Shown here piece by piece: positions 42,113 through 51,313 of a stretch of 64,000 nucleotides of DNA. Source of the DNA: Enterobacter asburiae. GTDB lineage: Bacteria > Pseudomonadota > Gammaproteobacteria > Enterobacterales > Enterobacteriaceae. The stretch lies in NCBI RefSeq assembly GCF_024599655.1, contig NZ_CP102247.1, positions 3,906,001 to 3,970,000 on the forward strand. Reading direction: 5' to 3'. Position 1 is the stretch's first letter; each line of letters begins with the position of its first letter. The notes beneath the pieces were generated by a model. That model was not told where the DNA came from, made no database searches, and worked only from the letters and a program-made list of their open reading frames with translations. A program made the position numbers and the translations under genes.

Positions 42113-42853
42113 ATGCGTAAAATCGCATTGTTCATTGCGATGCTTCTGATTCCGTGCATGTCGTTTGCCGGACTGCTCAGCAGTAATAGCTCAACGACGC
42201 CGGTCAGCAAGGAATATAAACAGCAGTTAATGGGATCGCCGGTTTATATTCAAATCTTCAAGGAAGAACGCACTCTCGATCTGTTTGTGAAAATGGGCGA
42301 GACATATCAGCTGCTTGATAGTTACAAAATTTGTAACTACTCCGGCGGGCTGGGGCCAAAACAACGCCAGGGCGATTTCAAAAGTCCGGAAGGGTTCTAC
42401 AACGTTCAGCGCAGCCAGCTCAAGCCTGACAGCCGCTTCTATAAAGCCATTAACATCGGCTTCCCGAATGCCTATGACCGTGCACACGGTTATGAAGGTA
42501 AATATCTGATGATCCACGGTGCCTGCGTGTCTATCGGCTGTTATGCGATGACCGACTCCGGCATTGATGAGATTTTCCAGTTCGTGACGGGCGCACTGGT
42601 CTTTGGGCAGCCTAACGTACAGGTCAGCATCTATCCGTTCCGCATGACGGACGCCAACATGGCGCGTCACAAGTACTCATACTACGCGGATTTCTGGAAA
42701 CAGCTGAAGCCAGGTTACGACTACTTTGAGCAGACCCACAAGCCACCGGTGGTCTCTATCGTCGATGGCCGTTACGTGGTCAGCAAACCGCTGAGCCACG
42801 AAGTCGTCCACCCGCAGCTGGCGTCAAATTACACGGTCCCCGAGACAAAATAG
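42113..42853 (+). CDS. dpaA: Peptidoglycan meso-DAP protein amidase DpaA (YafK/LdtF)
   Basis: A 246-residue periplasmic enzyme of the L,D-transpeptidase (YkuD) fold. In E. coli this protein releases Braun's lipoprotein from peptidoglycan. Signal peptide about 1-20 (LFIAMLLIPCMSFA). The catalytic motif HGACVSIGCYAMTD contains the active-site Cys after His and SxG. The 3' end overlaps the convergent yafJ by 30 bp. Confidence 0.93.
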   Translation: MRKIALFIAMLLIPCMSFAGLLSSNSSTTPVSKEYKQQLMGSPVYIQIFKEERTLDLFVKMGETYQLLDSYKICNYSGGLGPKQRQGDFKSPEGFYNVQRSQLKPDSRFYKAINIGFPNAYDRAHGYEGKYLMIHGACVSIGCYAMTDSGIDEIFQFVTGALVFGQPNVQVSIYPFRMTDANMARHKYSYYADFWKQLKPGYDYFEQTHKPPVVSIVDGRYVVSKPLSHEVVHPQLASNYTVPETK

Positions 42854-43591
42854 CACCCACTCGCCTGGCATAATCTTTTGCCAGGTTTCGTTGCCCGTCA
42901 GCGGCTGCGTTGCGATAACAGTGACCACATCGTTCGGTGTGGTCTCCTTCTGAAAGTCTATTTCCACATCCTGATCCAGCAGCGTCGCAACGCCAAACGG
43001 TGCGCGGCGGGTGATCCAGAACAGATTCGTCGAGCAGAACGCCATCACGTAGCGCCCGTCAGAGAGCAGCATGTTGAACACGCCTTTTTCACGCAGTTCT
43101 GACGCCAGCGTCGCGATGTATTTGAATACGGCGGCCATGTTGCCGGGCGTGCGGGGATAGCGCTCCGTCAGCTTGTGCAGCAGCCAGCAGAAGGCTTTTT
43201 CACTGTCCGTTTCGCCGACCGGGCGGAAATTGCCCGTCTCCAGCGACTTATAGCCCGTGAGTTGCCCGTTGTGCGCGTATGTCCAGTTACGGCCCCACAG
43301 CTCGCGGGTAAACGGATGGGTATTTTCCAGCGCCACTTCGCCGCGGTTTGCCTGCCGGATGTGGGCGATCACCGAGCGGGACTTGATGGGGTAGTCCTGC
43401 ACCAGTTTGGCAATCGGTGAGTTAAAGCTGGGCTGTGGATCTTTGAACGTGCGACACCCTTTGCCTTCGTAGAAGGTGATGCCCCAGCCGTCTTTATGCG
43501 GCCCGGTTCCTCCACCGCGCTGAACCAGCCCGGTGAAACTAAAGCAGATATCGGTTGGCACATTGGCGCTCATCCCGAGCAGTTCGCACAT
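42824..43591 (-). CDS. yafJ: Class II glutamine amidotransferase-like protein YafJ
   Basis: 255 residues. An N-terminal nucleophile amidotransferase fold with Cys2 after the start Met (MCELLGMSAN) and the conserved NRGEVALENTHPF and YAHNGQL segments. In E. coli its partner and substrate are not settled. It lies 46 bp downstream of gmhA on the same strand, as in E. coli. Confidence 0.93.
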   Translation of the reverse strand: MCELLGMSANVPTDICFSFTGLVQRGGGTGPHKDGWGITFYEGKGCRTFKDPQPSFNSPIAKLVQDYPIKSRSVIAHIRQANRGEVALENTHPFTRELWGRNWTYAHNGQLTGYKSLETGNFRPVGETDSEKAFCWLLHKLTERYPRTPGNMAAVFKYIATLASELREKGVFNMLLSDGRYVMAFCSTNLFWITRRAPFGVATLLDQDVEIDFQKETTPNDVVTVIATQPLTGNETWQKIMPGEWVLFCLGDRVI

Positions 43592-43637
43592 ACGTCACCT
43601 CCACAACAGCGGGGGCAAGAGTGCCCCCAGCGAAGTC

Positions 43638-44216
43638 TTACTTAACCATCTCTTTTTCGATCAGCTGGATCAGGATGTGGATCACTTTGATGTGAATTTC
43701 CTGAATACGGTCAGCATAACCGAAGTGCGGAACGCGAATTTCGACATCCGCTGTACCGTCCATCTTACCGCCATCTTTACCGGTCAGGGTGATGACTTTC
43801 ATCCCTTTTTCACGCGCGGCGGCGATCGCTTTGATCACGTTGCCGGAGTTGCCGGAGGTAGAAATCCCCAGCAGCACGTCGCCTTCGCGGCCTACCGCTT
43901 CAACGTAGCGGGAGAAGATGTGGTCGTAACCGAAGTCGTTGCCTACGCAGGAGATGTGGCTCACGTCGGAAATCGCAATCGCCGGGTAGCCCGGGCGGTT
44001 TTCGCGATAGCGTCCGGTCAGCTCTTCTGCGAAGTGCATAGCGTCACAGTGGGAACCGCCGTTACCGCAGGAGAGCACTTTGCCACCGGCTTTGAAGCTG
44101 TCGGCCAGCAGGACCGCTGCGCGCTGAATAGCGTGAATATTGGCATCATCTTTCAGAAAGTTCGCCAGCGTTTCCGCCGCTTCGTTCAGTTCGTTACGAA
44201 TAAGATCCTGGTACAT
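43638..44216 (-). CDS. gmhA: Phosphoheptose isomerase GmhA (LpcA)
   Basis: 192 residues. It isomerises sedoheptulose 7-phosphate to D-glycero-D-manno-heptose 7-phosphate, the first step toward LPS core heptose. SIS-domain features are KVLSCGNGGSHCDAMHFAEE and LLGISTSGNSGNVIKAI. Divergent from fadE; yafJ follows. Confidence 0.97.
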   Translation of the reverse strand: MYQDLIRNELNEAAETLANFLKDDANIHAIQRAAVLLADSFKAGGKVLSCGNGGSHCDAMHFAEELTGRYRENRPGYPAIAISDVSHISCVGNDFGYDHIFSRYVEAVGREGDVLLGISTSGNSGNVIKAIAAAREKGMKVITLTGKDGGKMDGTADVEIRVPHFGYADRIQEIHIKVIHILIQLIEKEMVK

Positions 44217-44416
44217 GAGGATAATCCTTCAGTATTGATGAAATAACACAGTGGAGTGTACCGGATAGCGGGAAAAGCGAGAAGCTAAAGCCATGCGAAT
44301 CGTCCGGCGTTTTGATTTTTTGTGCCGGCTAAAACACGAACAATGTGAACCAGGTTGTAATTATTTTGTAAACACATTGCTAAAGGAATTCACATCAACT
44401 ACAACCATAGCATCAC

Positions 44417-44433
44417 AAGTGGTCAGACCTCCT
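44417..44433 (+). promoter_or_regulatory. FadR operator upstream of fadE
   Basis: AAGTGGTCAGACCTCCT matches 12 of 16 defined positions of the FadR site (AGCTGGTCCGACNTGTT). It lies 23-39 bp before the fadE start, where E. coli fadE is repressed by FadR and induced by long-chain acyl-CoA. Confidence 0.78.
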
Positions 44434-44455
44434 ACAAGCAAGGGAGCATTTCTTT

Positions 44456-46900
44456 ATGATGATTTTGAGCATTCTCGCAACCGTTGTACTGCTCGGTGTG
44501 CTGTTCTATCACCGCGTAAGTTTATTCCTGAGCAGCCTGATTCTTCTGGCCTGGACGGCTGCGCTTGGCGTCGCAGGTCTCTGGAATATCTGGCTTTTAG
44601 TCCCTCTTGCCATCATTCTTCTGCCGTTTAACCTGGCGCCGATGCGTAAATCAATGATCTCTGCGCCGGTGTTCAAAGGCTTCCGCAAAGTGATGCCGCC
44701 CATGTCGCGTACCGAGAAAGAAGCGATTGACGCGGGTACCACCTGGTGGGAAGGCGATCTGTTCCAGGGCAACCCGGACTGGAAAAAGCTGCATAACTAT
44801 CCGCAGCCGCGCCTGACCGCTGAAGAGCAGGCCTTTATTGACGGCCCGGTGGAAGAAGCGTGCCGCATGGCAAACGACTTTGCCATCACCCATGAAATGG
44901 CCGACCTGCCGCCAGAGCTGTGGGCGTATCTGAAAGAACATCGCTTCTTCGCGATGATCATCAAGAAAGAGTACGGCGGTCTGGAATTCTCCGCTTACGC
45001 TCAGGCTCGCGTCCTGCAAAAGCTGGCAGGCGTTTCCGGGATCCTGGCCATTACCGTTGGCGTGCCTAACTCCTTAGGCCCGGGCGAACTGCTGCAGCAT
45101 TACGGTACCGAAGAGCAGAAAGATCACTACCTGCCGCGTCTGGCACGCGGTCAGGAAATCCCTTGCTTCGCGCTGACCAGCCCGGAAGCAGGCTCCGATG
45201 CGGGCGCGATCCCGGATACCGGCGTGGTCTGCATGGGTGAATGGCAGGGCGAGCAGGTACTGGGCATGCGCCTGACCTGGAACAAGCGTTATATCACCCT
45301 GGCGCCTATCGCCACCGTGCTGGGTCTGGCCTTTAAACTCTCTGACCCGGAAAAACTGCTGGGCGGCGATGAAGATCTGGGCATTACCTGTGCGCTGATC
45401 CCAACCTCTACCCCAGGCGTTGAAATTGGTCGCCGTCACTTCCCGCTGAACGTGCCGTTCCAGAACGGTCCGACCCGCGGTCAGGATATCTTTGTGCCGA
45501 TTGATTACATCATCGGCGGTCCGAAAATGGCCGGCCAGGGCTGGCGTATGCTGGTGGAATGTCTGTCGGTCGGCCGCGGTATTACCCTGCCGTCGAACTC
45601 AACCGGCGGTCTGAAGTCGGTCGCGATGGGGATTGGTGCTTACGCTCACATCCGCCGTCAGTTCAAAATCTCCATCGGCAAGATGGAAGGTATCGAAGAG
45701 CCGCTGGCGCGTATCGCGGGCAACGCATACGTGATGGATGCCGCTGCTTCTCTGATTACCTACGGCATTATGCTGGGCGAAAAACCGGCCGTGCTGTCCG
45801 CGATTGTGAAGTACCACTGTACCCACCGCGCGCAGCAGTCGATCATTGACGCGATGGATATCGCAGGCGGTAAAGGCATTATGCTCGGCGAAGGCAACTT
45901 CCTGGCGCGCGGCTATCAGGGCGCACCGATTGCCATCACCGTGGAAGGGGCAAACATCCTGACCCGCAGCATGATGATCTTCGGTCAGGGCGCAATTCGC
46001 TGCCATCCGTACGTGCTGGAAGAGATGGCCGCTGCGCAGAACAACGACGTGGATGCCTTCGATAAGCTGCTGTTCAAGCATATCGGTCACGTGGGCAGCA
46101 ACAAGGTGCGCAGCTTCTGGCTGGGCCTGACGCGCGGTCTTACCAGCGCGACGCCGACCGGCGATGCGACCAAACGTTATTACCAGCATCTGAACCGTCT
46201 GAGCGCCAACCTGGCTCTGCTGTCTGACGTCTCCATGGCGGTGCTGGGCGGCAGCCTGAAGCGTCGCGAGCGTATCTCTGCTCGTCTGGGCGATGTGCTG
46301 AGCCAGATCTTCCTGGCCTCTGCGGTCCTGAAGCGCTACGACGACGAAGGCCGTCAGGAAGCGGATCTGCCGCTGGTGCACTGGGGCGTTCAGGATGCGA
46401 TGTATCAGGCTGAACAGGCGATTGACGACCTGCTGGCGAACTTCCCGAACCGCTTCGTGGCGGGCGCTCTGCGCGCGGTGATCTTCCCGACCGGTCGTCA
46501 CCACCTGGCGCCGTCCGACAAGCTGGACCACAAGGTGGCGAAGATCCTGCAGGTACCGAGCGCAACCCGCTCCCGTATCGGTCGTGGTCAGTATCTGACG
46601 CCGACGCCGCATAACCCGGTGGGTCTGCTGGAAGAGGCGCTGCTGGACGTGATGGCTGCCGATCCGATTCACCAGAAGATCTGTAAACAGCTGGGCAAAA
46701 ACCTGCCGTTTACCCGTCTGGACGAACTGGCACAACAGGCGCTGGCCGGTGGCATTATCAATAAAGATGAAGCCGCTCTGCTGGTGAAAGCCGAAGAGAG
46801 CCGTCTGCGCAGTATTAACGTGGATGATTTCGAACCGGACGAGCTGGCGACGCAGCCGGTAAAGCTGCCGGAGAAGCACCGCAAGCCTGAAGCGGCGTAA
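44456..46900 (+). CDS. fadE: Acyl-CoA dehydrogenase FadE
   Basis: An 814-residue membrane-associated flavoenzyme that catalyses the first step of fatty-acid beta-oxidation (acyl-CoA to 2-enoyl-CoA). Two hydrophobic N-terminal helices (about 2-55) precede the dehydrogenase domains, with CFALTSPEAGSDAGAIPDTG and TWNKRYITLAPIAT, and end in a long C-terminal extension typical of FadE. Length equals E. coli. The MM start has AAGGGAGCATTT upstream. Confidence 0.97.
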   Translation: MMILSILATVVLLGVLFYHRVSLFLSSLILLAWTAALGVAGLWNIWLLVPLAIILLPFNLAPMRKSMISAPVFKGFRKVMPPMSRTEKEAIDAGTTWWEGDLFQGNPDWKKLHNYPQPRLTAEEQAFIDGPVEEACRMANDFAITHEMADLPPELWAYLKEHRFFAMIIKKEYGGLEFSAYAQARVLQKLAGVSGILAITVGVPNSLGPGELLQHYGTEEQKDHYLPRLARGQEIPCFALTSPEAGSDAGAIPDTGVVCMGEWQGEQVLGMRLTWNKRYITLAPIATVLGLAFKLSDPEKLLGGDEDLGITCALIPTSTPGVEIGRRHFPLNVPFQNGPTRGQDIFVPIDYIIGGPKMAGQGWRMLVECLSVGRGITLPSNSTGGLKSVAMGIGAYAHIRRQFKISIGKMEGIEEPLARIAGNAYVMDAAASLITYGIMLGEKPAVLSAIVKYHCTHRAQQSIIDAMDIAGGKGIMLGEGNFLARGYQGAPIAITVEGANILTRSMMIFGQGAIRCHPYVLEEMAAAQNNDVDAFDKLLFKHIGHVGSNKVRSFWLGLTRGLTSATPTGDATKRYYQHLNRLSANLALLSDVSMAVLGGSLKRRERISARLGDVLSQIFLASAVLKRYDDEGRQEADLPLVHWGVQDAMYQAEQAIDDLLANFPNRFVAGALRAVIFPTGRHHLAPSDKLDHKVAKILQVPSATRSRIGRGQYLTPTPHNPVGLLEEALLDVMAADPIHQKICKQLGKNLPFTRLDELAQQALAGGIINKDEAALLVKAEESRLRSINVDDFEPDELATQPVKLPEKHRKPEAA

Positions 46901-46916
46901 CGCGTTTCGCTCTGAC

Positions 46917-46942
46917 AAACCCCGCCCTGAGCGGGGTTTTTT
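46917..46942 (+). terminator. Rho-independent terminator after fadE
   Basis: AAACCCCGC, loop CCTGA, GCGGGGTTTTTT: a strong hairpin with a T-run 17 bp after the stop. Confidence 0.92.
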
Positions 46943-47008
46943 ATTGCCACATTTTCTCGTAATGACGTGCTACAGTGTCAAAAAGCGGTCGTTTGAGGAG
47001 TCTGAATT

Positions 47009-47779
47009 GTGCCTGGTCTGAAGATTTCTATTTTGCAGCAACCTTTAGTGTGGATGGATGGCCCCGCCAACCTGCGCCACTTCGATCGTCAACTGGAAGA
47101 GATTACCGGGCGTGATGTGATTGTCCTGCCGGAGATGTTCACGACCGGCTTCGCCATGGAAGCGGCACAACAGTCAATGCCGCAGGATGAGGTGGTCGCC
47201 TGGATGCATGCCAAAGCGCAGCAGACCAACGCGCTGATCGCGGGTAGCGCCGCCCTGCAAACGGAGCGCGGGCCGGTGAACCGCTTCCTGCTGGTGGAGC
47301 CCGACGGGAAAGTGCACTTTTACGATAAGCGCCACCTGTTCCGCATGGCGGATGAGCATCATCACTATGAAGCGGGTCACGAGCGCGTGGTGTTCGAGTG
47401 GCGCGGCTGGCGTATTCTGCCGCTGGTTTGCTACGACCTGCGCTTCCCGGTGTGGTCGCGCAACCGCAACGATTACGACCTGGCGCTGTATGTCGCCAAC
47501 TGGCCTGCGCCGCGCTCCCTGCACTGGCAGTCGCTGCTGGTGGCGCGCGCGATTGAGAACCAGGCGTACGTGGTGGGCTGTAACCGCGTGGGAACGGACG
47601 GCAACGGACATCACTACCGCGGCGACAGCCGGGTGGTGAATCCGCAGGGCGAGATAATTGCCACCGCCGAGCCGCATCAGGCGACGCGCATTGATGCTGA
47701 GCTGTCGTTGACGGCGCTGAAGGAGTATCGGGAGAAGTTTCCGGCGTGGCAGGATGCGGATCCGTTTAGCATTGGGTGA
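47009..47779 (+). CDS. yafV: Nitrilase-family omega-amidase YafV
   Basis: 256 residues. The Glu-Lys-Cys triad of the nitrilase fold is visible in VIVLPEMFTTGF, FYDKRHLFRM and LVCYDLRFPVWSRN. It most likely hydrolyses alpha-ketoglutaramate or ketosuccinamate (methionine salvage and glutamine-transaminase pathway). Start: GTG 47009 behind GAGGAG. In E. coli ivy lies between fadE and yafV; here the 108-bp gap has no room for it. Confidence 0.93.
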   Translation: MPGLKISILQQPLVWMDGPANLRHFDRQLEEITGRDVIVLPEMFTTGFAMEAAQQSMPQDEVVAWMHAKAQQTNALIAGSAALQTERGPVNRFLLVEPDGKVHFYDKRHLFRMADEHHHYEAGHERVVFEWRGWRILPLVCYDLRFPVWSRNRNDYDLALYVANWPAPRSLHWQSLLVARAIENQAYVVGCNRVGTDGNGHHYRGDSRVVNPQGEIIATAEPHQATRIDAELSLTALKEYREKFPAWQDADPFSIG

Positions 47780-47784
47780 ATAAA

Positions 47785-47862
47785 AGCCGGGTGGCGGCTA
47801 CGCCTTACCCGGCCTACAAAGAGCACAGAGTAGGCCCGGTAAGCGCAGCGCCACCGGGCGTT
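47785..47862. repeat. Pair of inverted REP units (BIME)
   Basis: GCCGGGTGGCGGCTACGCC with TTACCCGGCC, and then TAGGCCCGGTAAGCGCAGCG with CCACCGGGCG. Two REP palindromes in opposite orientation lie between the convergent genes yafV and the gamma-glutamyltransferase-like gene. Confidence 0.82.
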
Positions 47863-47864
47863 AT

Positions 47865-49466
47865 TTAGCTCACCAACGCCTGCCCGTCTTTGCGGCTTTC
47901 CGTCGCGGCCACGTAGTGCCCTTCCGGCAGGCGGTAAATCACCTGCGCCCCGCCGAAGTTGTAATCCTGAAGCGGATCTTCCACCACGATCTGATGCCCG
48001 CGTTCGCGCAGCGCGGCAATCGTATTACGATCGAACGTCGATTCAACGATCACTTCCCTGCCCTGCACCACGCGCCAGCGCGGGGCGTCGATTGCCGCCT
48101 GCGGGTTTTGTCCGTGCAGCATAATGCGCAGCGCCATCTGCATGTGCCCCTGCGCCTGCATCGGGCCGCCCATCACGCCAAAGGACATCAGCGGCTGGCC
48201 GTTACCGTCCATCGCAAAGCCCGGAATGATGGTGTGGAACGGACGCTTGCTGCCCGCCAGCGCGTTCGGGTGATTGGGATCCAGCACAAACCCGCAACCC
48301 CGGTTTTGCAGGCTGATCCCCGTATCCGGCACCACGATGCCTGAACCGAAGCCCATATAGTTGGACTGAATAAACGAGACCATCATCCCGCTGGCGTCGG
48401 CGGTGCTGATGTAGACCGTGCCGCTCTGCGTCGGGGAACCGTAAACGAAGTCTGAGGCCTTATCGTGATCGATAAGCGCCGCACGCGACTCCAGATAGTG
48501 GTCGCTCAGCAGCTCTTTCGCCGCGAACGCCATGTGTTCTTCATCCGCCACGTAGCGGTCGAGATCCGCCAGCGCCAGCTTCATCGCCTCGATGGACAGG
48601 TGCAGGGACTGCACGGAATCCGGGTGATGCTTCTCAATACCGCACTGCTCCAGAATGCCGAGCGCAATCAGGGTGGCGATCCCCTGGCCGTTTGGCGGCA
48701 GCTCCTGCACCGAGCCGCCCGCGAAGTCGCGCGACAGCAGCTCTACCCAGTCCACGCGGTGGTTTGCCAGATCTTCAGCCGTCAGGTGCGCACCGTGTTC
48801 TTTGGCAAAAGCAGCAATTTTCTGCGCCAGCTCGCCGCGGTAAAAAGCGTCGCCGTTAGTTTTAGCAATCAGCTCCAGCGAGTTCGCCTGCGCCGGGTTA
48901 CGGAAAATTTCCCCCACGCGCGGGGCGCGGCCTTCCGGCGCGAAGCAGGCGCTAAAGCCCGGCTGATCTTTCAGCTTGCTATAGCCGCGCTGCCACAGAT
49001 GGCCGATCAGCGGGGAGACCGGGAAACCGTTGCGCGCGTAGTCTATGGCAGGCTGCGCCAGCGTGGTCAGCGGCAGCGTGCCGAAGCGTTCCGCCAGGGC
49101 GACCCAGCCGGAGACCGCGCCCGGCACGGTCACCGCGTCCCAGCCGATTTCCGGCACAGCCGTTTTACCGGCAAACAGATCCGCATGCCAGCTGGCAGGC
49201 GAACGGCCGGACGCGTTGAGGCCGTGCAGCTTTTCACCGTCCCAGACGATGGCAAAGGCGTCGCTGCCAATCCCGTTGCCGGTCGGCTCAACCACCGTTA
49301 GCGCCATCGCGGTGGCAATGGCCGCATCCACGGCATTCCCGCCAAGCTGCAGCATTTTCATGCCTGCCTGCGCCGCCAGTGGCTGCGACGTGGCAACGGC
49401 GTTATGGCCCAGCATCGGCGGGCGTCTAGAATCGTAACCGGACGTAAAATCAAGCGCTTTGGTCAT
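47865..49466 (-). CDS. Gamma-glutamyltransferase-family N-terminal-nucleophile hydrolase (cytoplasmic)
   Basis: 533 residues with no signal peptide. It has the Ntn-hydrolase layout of the family: NAVATSQPLAAQAGMKMLQLG near the N-terminus, then the self-cleavage/catalytic Thr (T350) in SGTVYISTADASG, and GFVLDPNHPNA and GGPMQAQGHMQ in the small subunit. E. coli Ggt is periplasmic and carries TTHYS here, so this is a different subgroup (YwrD-like or acylase-like). It is the last gene of the oligopeptide-ABC operon, so it probably cleaves the imported peptide. ATG 49466 is five bases after GGAG; ATG 49469 is too close. Confidence 0.85.
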   Translation of the reverse strand: MTKALDFTSGYDSRRPPMLGHNAVATSQPLAAQAGMKMLQLGGNAVDAAIATAMALTVVEPTGNGIGSDAFAIVWDGEKLHGLNASGRSPASWHADLFAGKTAVPEIGWDAVTVPGAVSGWVALAERFGTLPLTTLAQPAIDYARNGFPVSPLIGHLWQRGYSKLKDQPGFSACFAPEGRAPRVGEIFRNPAQANSLELIAKTNGDAFYRGELAQKIAAFAKEHGAHLTAEDLANHRVDWVELLSRDFAGGSVQELPPNGQGIATLIALGILEQCGIEKHHPDSVQSLHLSIEAMKLALADLDRYVADEEHMAFAAKELLSDHYLESRAALIDHDKASDFVYGSPTQSGTVYISTADASGMMVSFIQSNYMGFGSGIVVPDTGISLQNRGCGFVLDPNHPNALAGSKRPFHTIIPGFAMDGNGQPLMSFGVMGGPMQAQGHMQMALRIMLHGQNPQAAIDAPRWRVVQGREVIVESTFDRNTIAALRERGHQIVVEDPLQDYNFGGAQVIYRLPEGHYVAATESRKDGQALVS

Positions 49467-49475
49467 CATGACTCC

Positions 49476-50351
49476 TTAGTCGTGGCGAGGATCGAGCGCG
49501 TCGCGCAGCCCGTCGCCGAGTAAATTAAAGCCCTGCACGGCGAGGAAAATCGCCACGCCGGGGAAAACGGACATCCACGACGCCTGCTCAAGAAACCCTT
49601 TCGCGGTGTTGAGCATGGAGCCCCAGGACGGATTGGGCGGCTGCTGTCCCAGCCCTAAAAACGACAGGCTGGCTTCGGCGATAATCGCCGAGGCAATCGC
49701 CAGCGTGGCCTGCACCAGGATCGGCGACATCACGTTCGGCAGGACGTATTTAATGATGATCCAGCGGTCCGGCAGGCCAATCGCCCGCGCGCCGTCGATG
49801 TACTCTTCGTTGCGAATGGCGATCACCTGGCCGCGCGTCAGGCGGGCGAAAATCGGCATTGCCGAAAGACCGATGGCGATCATTGCGTTGGTCAGGCTTG
49901 GGCCCAAAAATGCCCCCAGCGCGATCGCCATGATCAGGAACGGACAGGCCAGCAGCGCCTCAATAAAGCGCGAGATCACCCCGTCCCACATCTTCTGGAA
50001 GTAGCCCGCCACCAGCCCCAGCGGCACGCCGATAACCACCGCGATAACGACCGACATACAGCCCGCCATCAGCGAGGTACGGGCCCCCCAGATAATGCGG
50101 GATAAAATGTCGCGCCCCAGCTCGTCGGTGCCGAACCAGTACATCGCCGACGGCGCTTTGCGCACCGCCAGGAAGTTGGCTTTCACCGGGTCGAACGGGG
50201 CGATCCACGGCGCCAGCAGCGCCACCAGCACAAAGAAGCCCACCACCACCGCGCCAATCACCGCGCTTTTATTGCCGAGGAATTTCTTCAGCACCCGGTT
50301 CTGCGCGCGCGGCAGCGCGGGCGTAACGGTTTGCGTCGTCAGTTCCGCCAT
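49476..50351 (-). CDS. Oligopeptide-type ABC transporter permease (DppC/GsiD-like)
   Basis: 291 residues and about six TM helices. It has the N-terminal OppC-type domain (FLGNKSAVIGAVVVGFF) and the EAA-loop motif NEEYIDGARAIGLPDRWII, which contacts the ATPases. It forms the channel with the DppB-like permease 2 bp upstream. Start behind GCGAGG. Confidence 0.9.
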   Translation of the reverse strand: MAELTTQTVTPALPRAQNRVLKKFLGNKSAVIGAVVVGFFVLVALLAPWIAPFDPVKANFLAVRKAPSAMYWFGTDELGRDILSRIIWGARTSLMAGCMSVVIAVVIGVPLGLVAGYFQKMWDGVISRFIEALLACPFLIMAIALGAFLGPSLTNAMIAIGLSAMPIFARLTRGQVIAIRNEEYIDGARAIGLPDRWIIIKYVLPNVMSPILVQATLAIASAIIAEASLSFLGLGQQPPNPSWGSMLNTAKGFLEQASWMSVFPGVAIFLAVQGFNLLGDGLRDALDPRHD

Positions 50352-50353
50352 GG

Positions 50354-51295
50354 TTAACCTCGCATTTTCGGGTTGATAAGGACGTAGAGCACGTCGGCCA
50401 GCAGGTTGAGCATCAGGAAGCCAATCGCCACGATCAGCACCACGCCCTGCACCACCGCGTAGTCACGGTTAAATACCGAGTCGACGATCATCTTGCCGAA
50501 GCCCGGAATGGTGAAGACCTGCTCGGTCAGCACCGCGCCGCCCAGCAGCTCGCCAAACAGCAGCGTGGTGAGGGTGATGACCGGCACCAGCGCGTTGCGA
50601 AACGCGTGCTTCAGGATCACCGCTTTCGGCAGCAGCCCCTTAGCCCGCGCGGTACGGATGTAATCCGCCTTCAGGACCGCAATCATCGAGGCACGGGTGT
50701 GGCGCATCAGCGTTGCGGCGAGGCCGGTTCCGAGCACTGACGCGGGCAGCAGCAGCGTGCGCAGGTTCTGGATCGGATCTTCACTGAACGGCACGTAGCC
50801 GGAGGCGGGCAGCCACTGCAGGTTCACCGAAAAGACCAGAATCAGCAGGATCCCCAGCCAGAAGTGCGGGATCGAGATCCCCGAGATCGCCACGAAGTTC
50901 GCCCCGTGATCGACCCAGGTGTTTTTGTTCACCGCCGCGAGGATCCCCATGCTGATGCCAAACACCAGCGCGATAATCATCGCCAGCAGCGACAGCTCCA
51001 GCGTGACCGGCAGCTTGCTGGCAATCAGCTGCGTTACCGGTTCGTGCGTGCGTAAGGAGACGCCCAGATCGCCCTGCAGCGCCCGCGTCAGCCAGTGGAA
51101 ATACTGCACGGGGATCGGCGCATCGAGGTTCAGCTCCGCGCGCAGCTGGGCGATGACCGCCGGATCGCGCTCCTCCCCGGCCATGGCAATCAGCGGGTCG
51201 CCGGGCAGCAGCTTTTGCAGCCCGAACACCATCATGCTCACCAGCAATAGCGTCGGGACGGCCAGCAGCAGACGTTTGCAAATCAGTTCCAGCAT
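50354..51295 (-). CDS. Oligopeptide-type ABC transporter permease (DppB/GsiC-like)
   Basis: 313 residues, six TM helices. The EAA loop is DYIRTARAKGLLPKAVILKH, and the N-terminus LICKRLLLAVPTLLLVSMMV is characteristic of the DppB class. 18 bp after the binding-protein gene, with GAGGAGAACCC before the ATG. Confidence 0.9.
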   Translation of the reverse strand: MLELICKRLLLAVPTLLLVSMMVFGLQKLLPGDPLIAMAGEERDPAVIAQLRAELNLDAPIPVQYFHWLTRALQGDLGVSLRTHEPVTQLIASKLPVTLELSLLAMIIALVFGISMGILAAVNKNTWVDHGANFVAISGISIPHFWLGILLILVFSVNLQWLPASGYVPFSEDPIQNLRTLLLPASVLGTGLAATLMRHTRASMIAVLKADYIRTARAKGLLPKAVILKHAFRNALVPVITLTTLLFGELLGGAVLTEQVFTIPGFGKMIVDSVFNRDYAVVQGVVLIVAIGFLMLNLLADVLYVLINPKMRG

Positions 51296-51313
51296 GGGTT
51301 CTCCTCAGGACGT

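Noticed and set aside
45599..46918. 439-codon open frame on the minus strand
   Set aside because: Antisense to fadE, whose protein sequence is strongly conserved; the frame has no recognisable motif.
48465..49301. 278-codon open frame on the plus strand
   Set aside because: Antisense to the gamma-glutamyltransferase-like gene; no motif.
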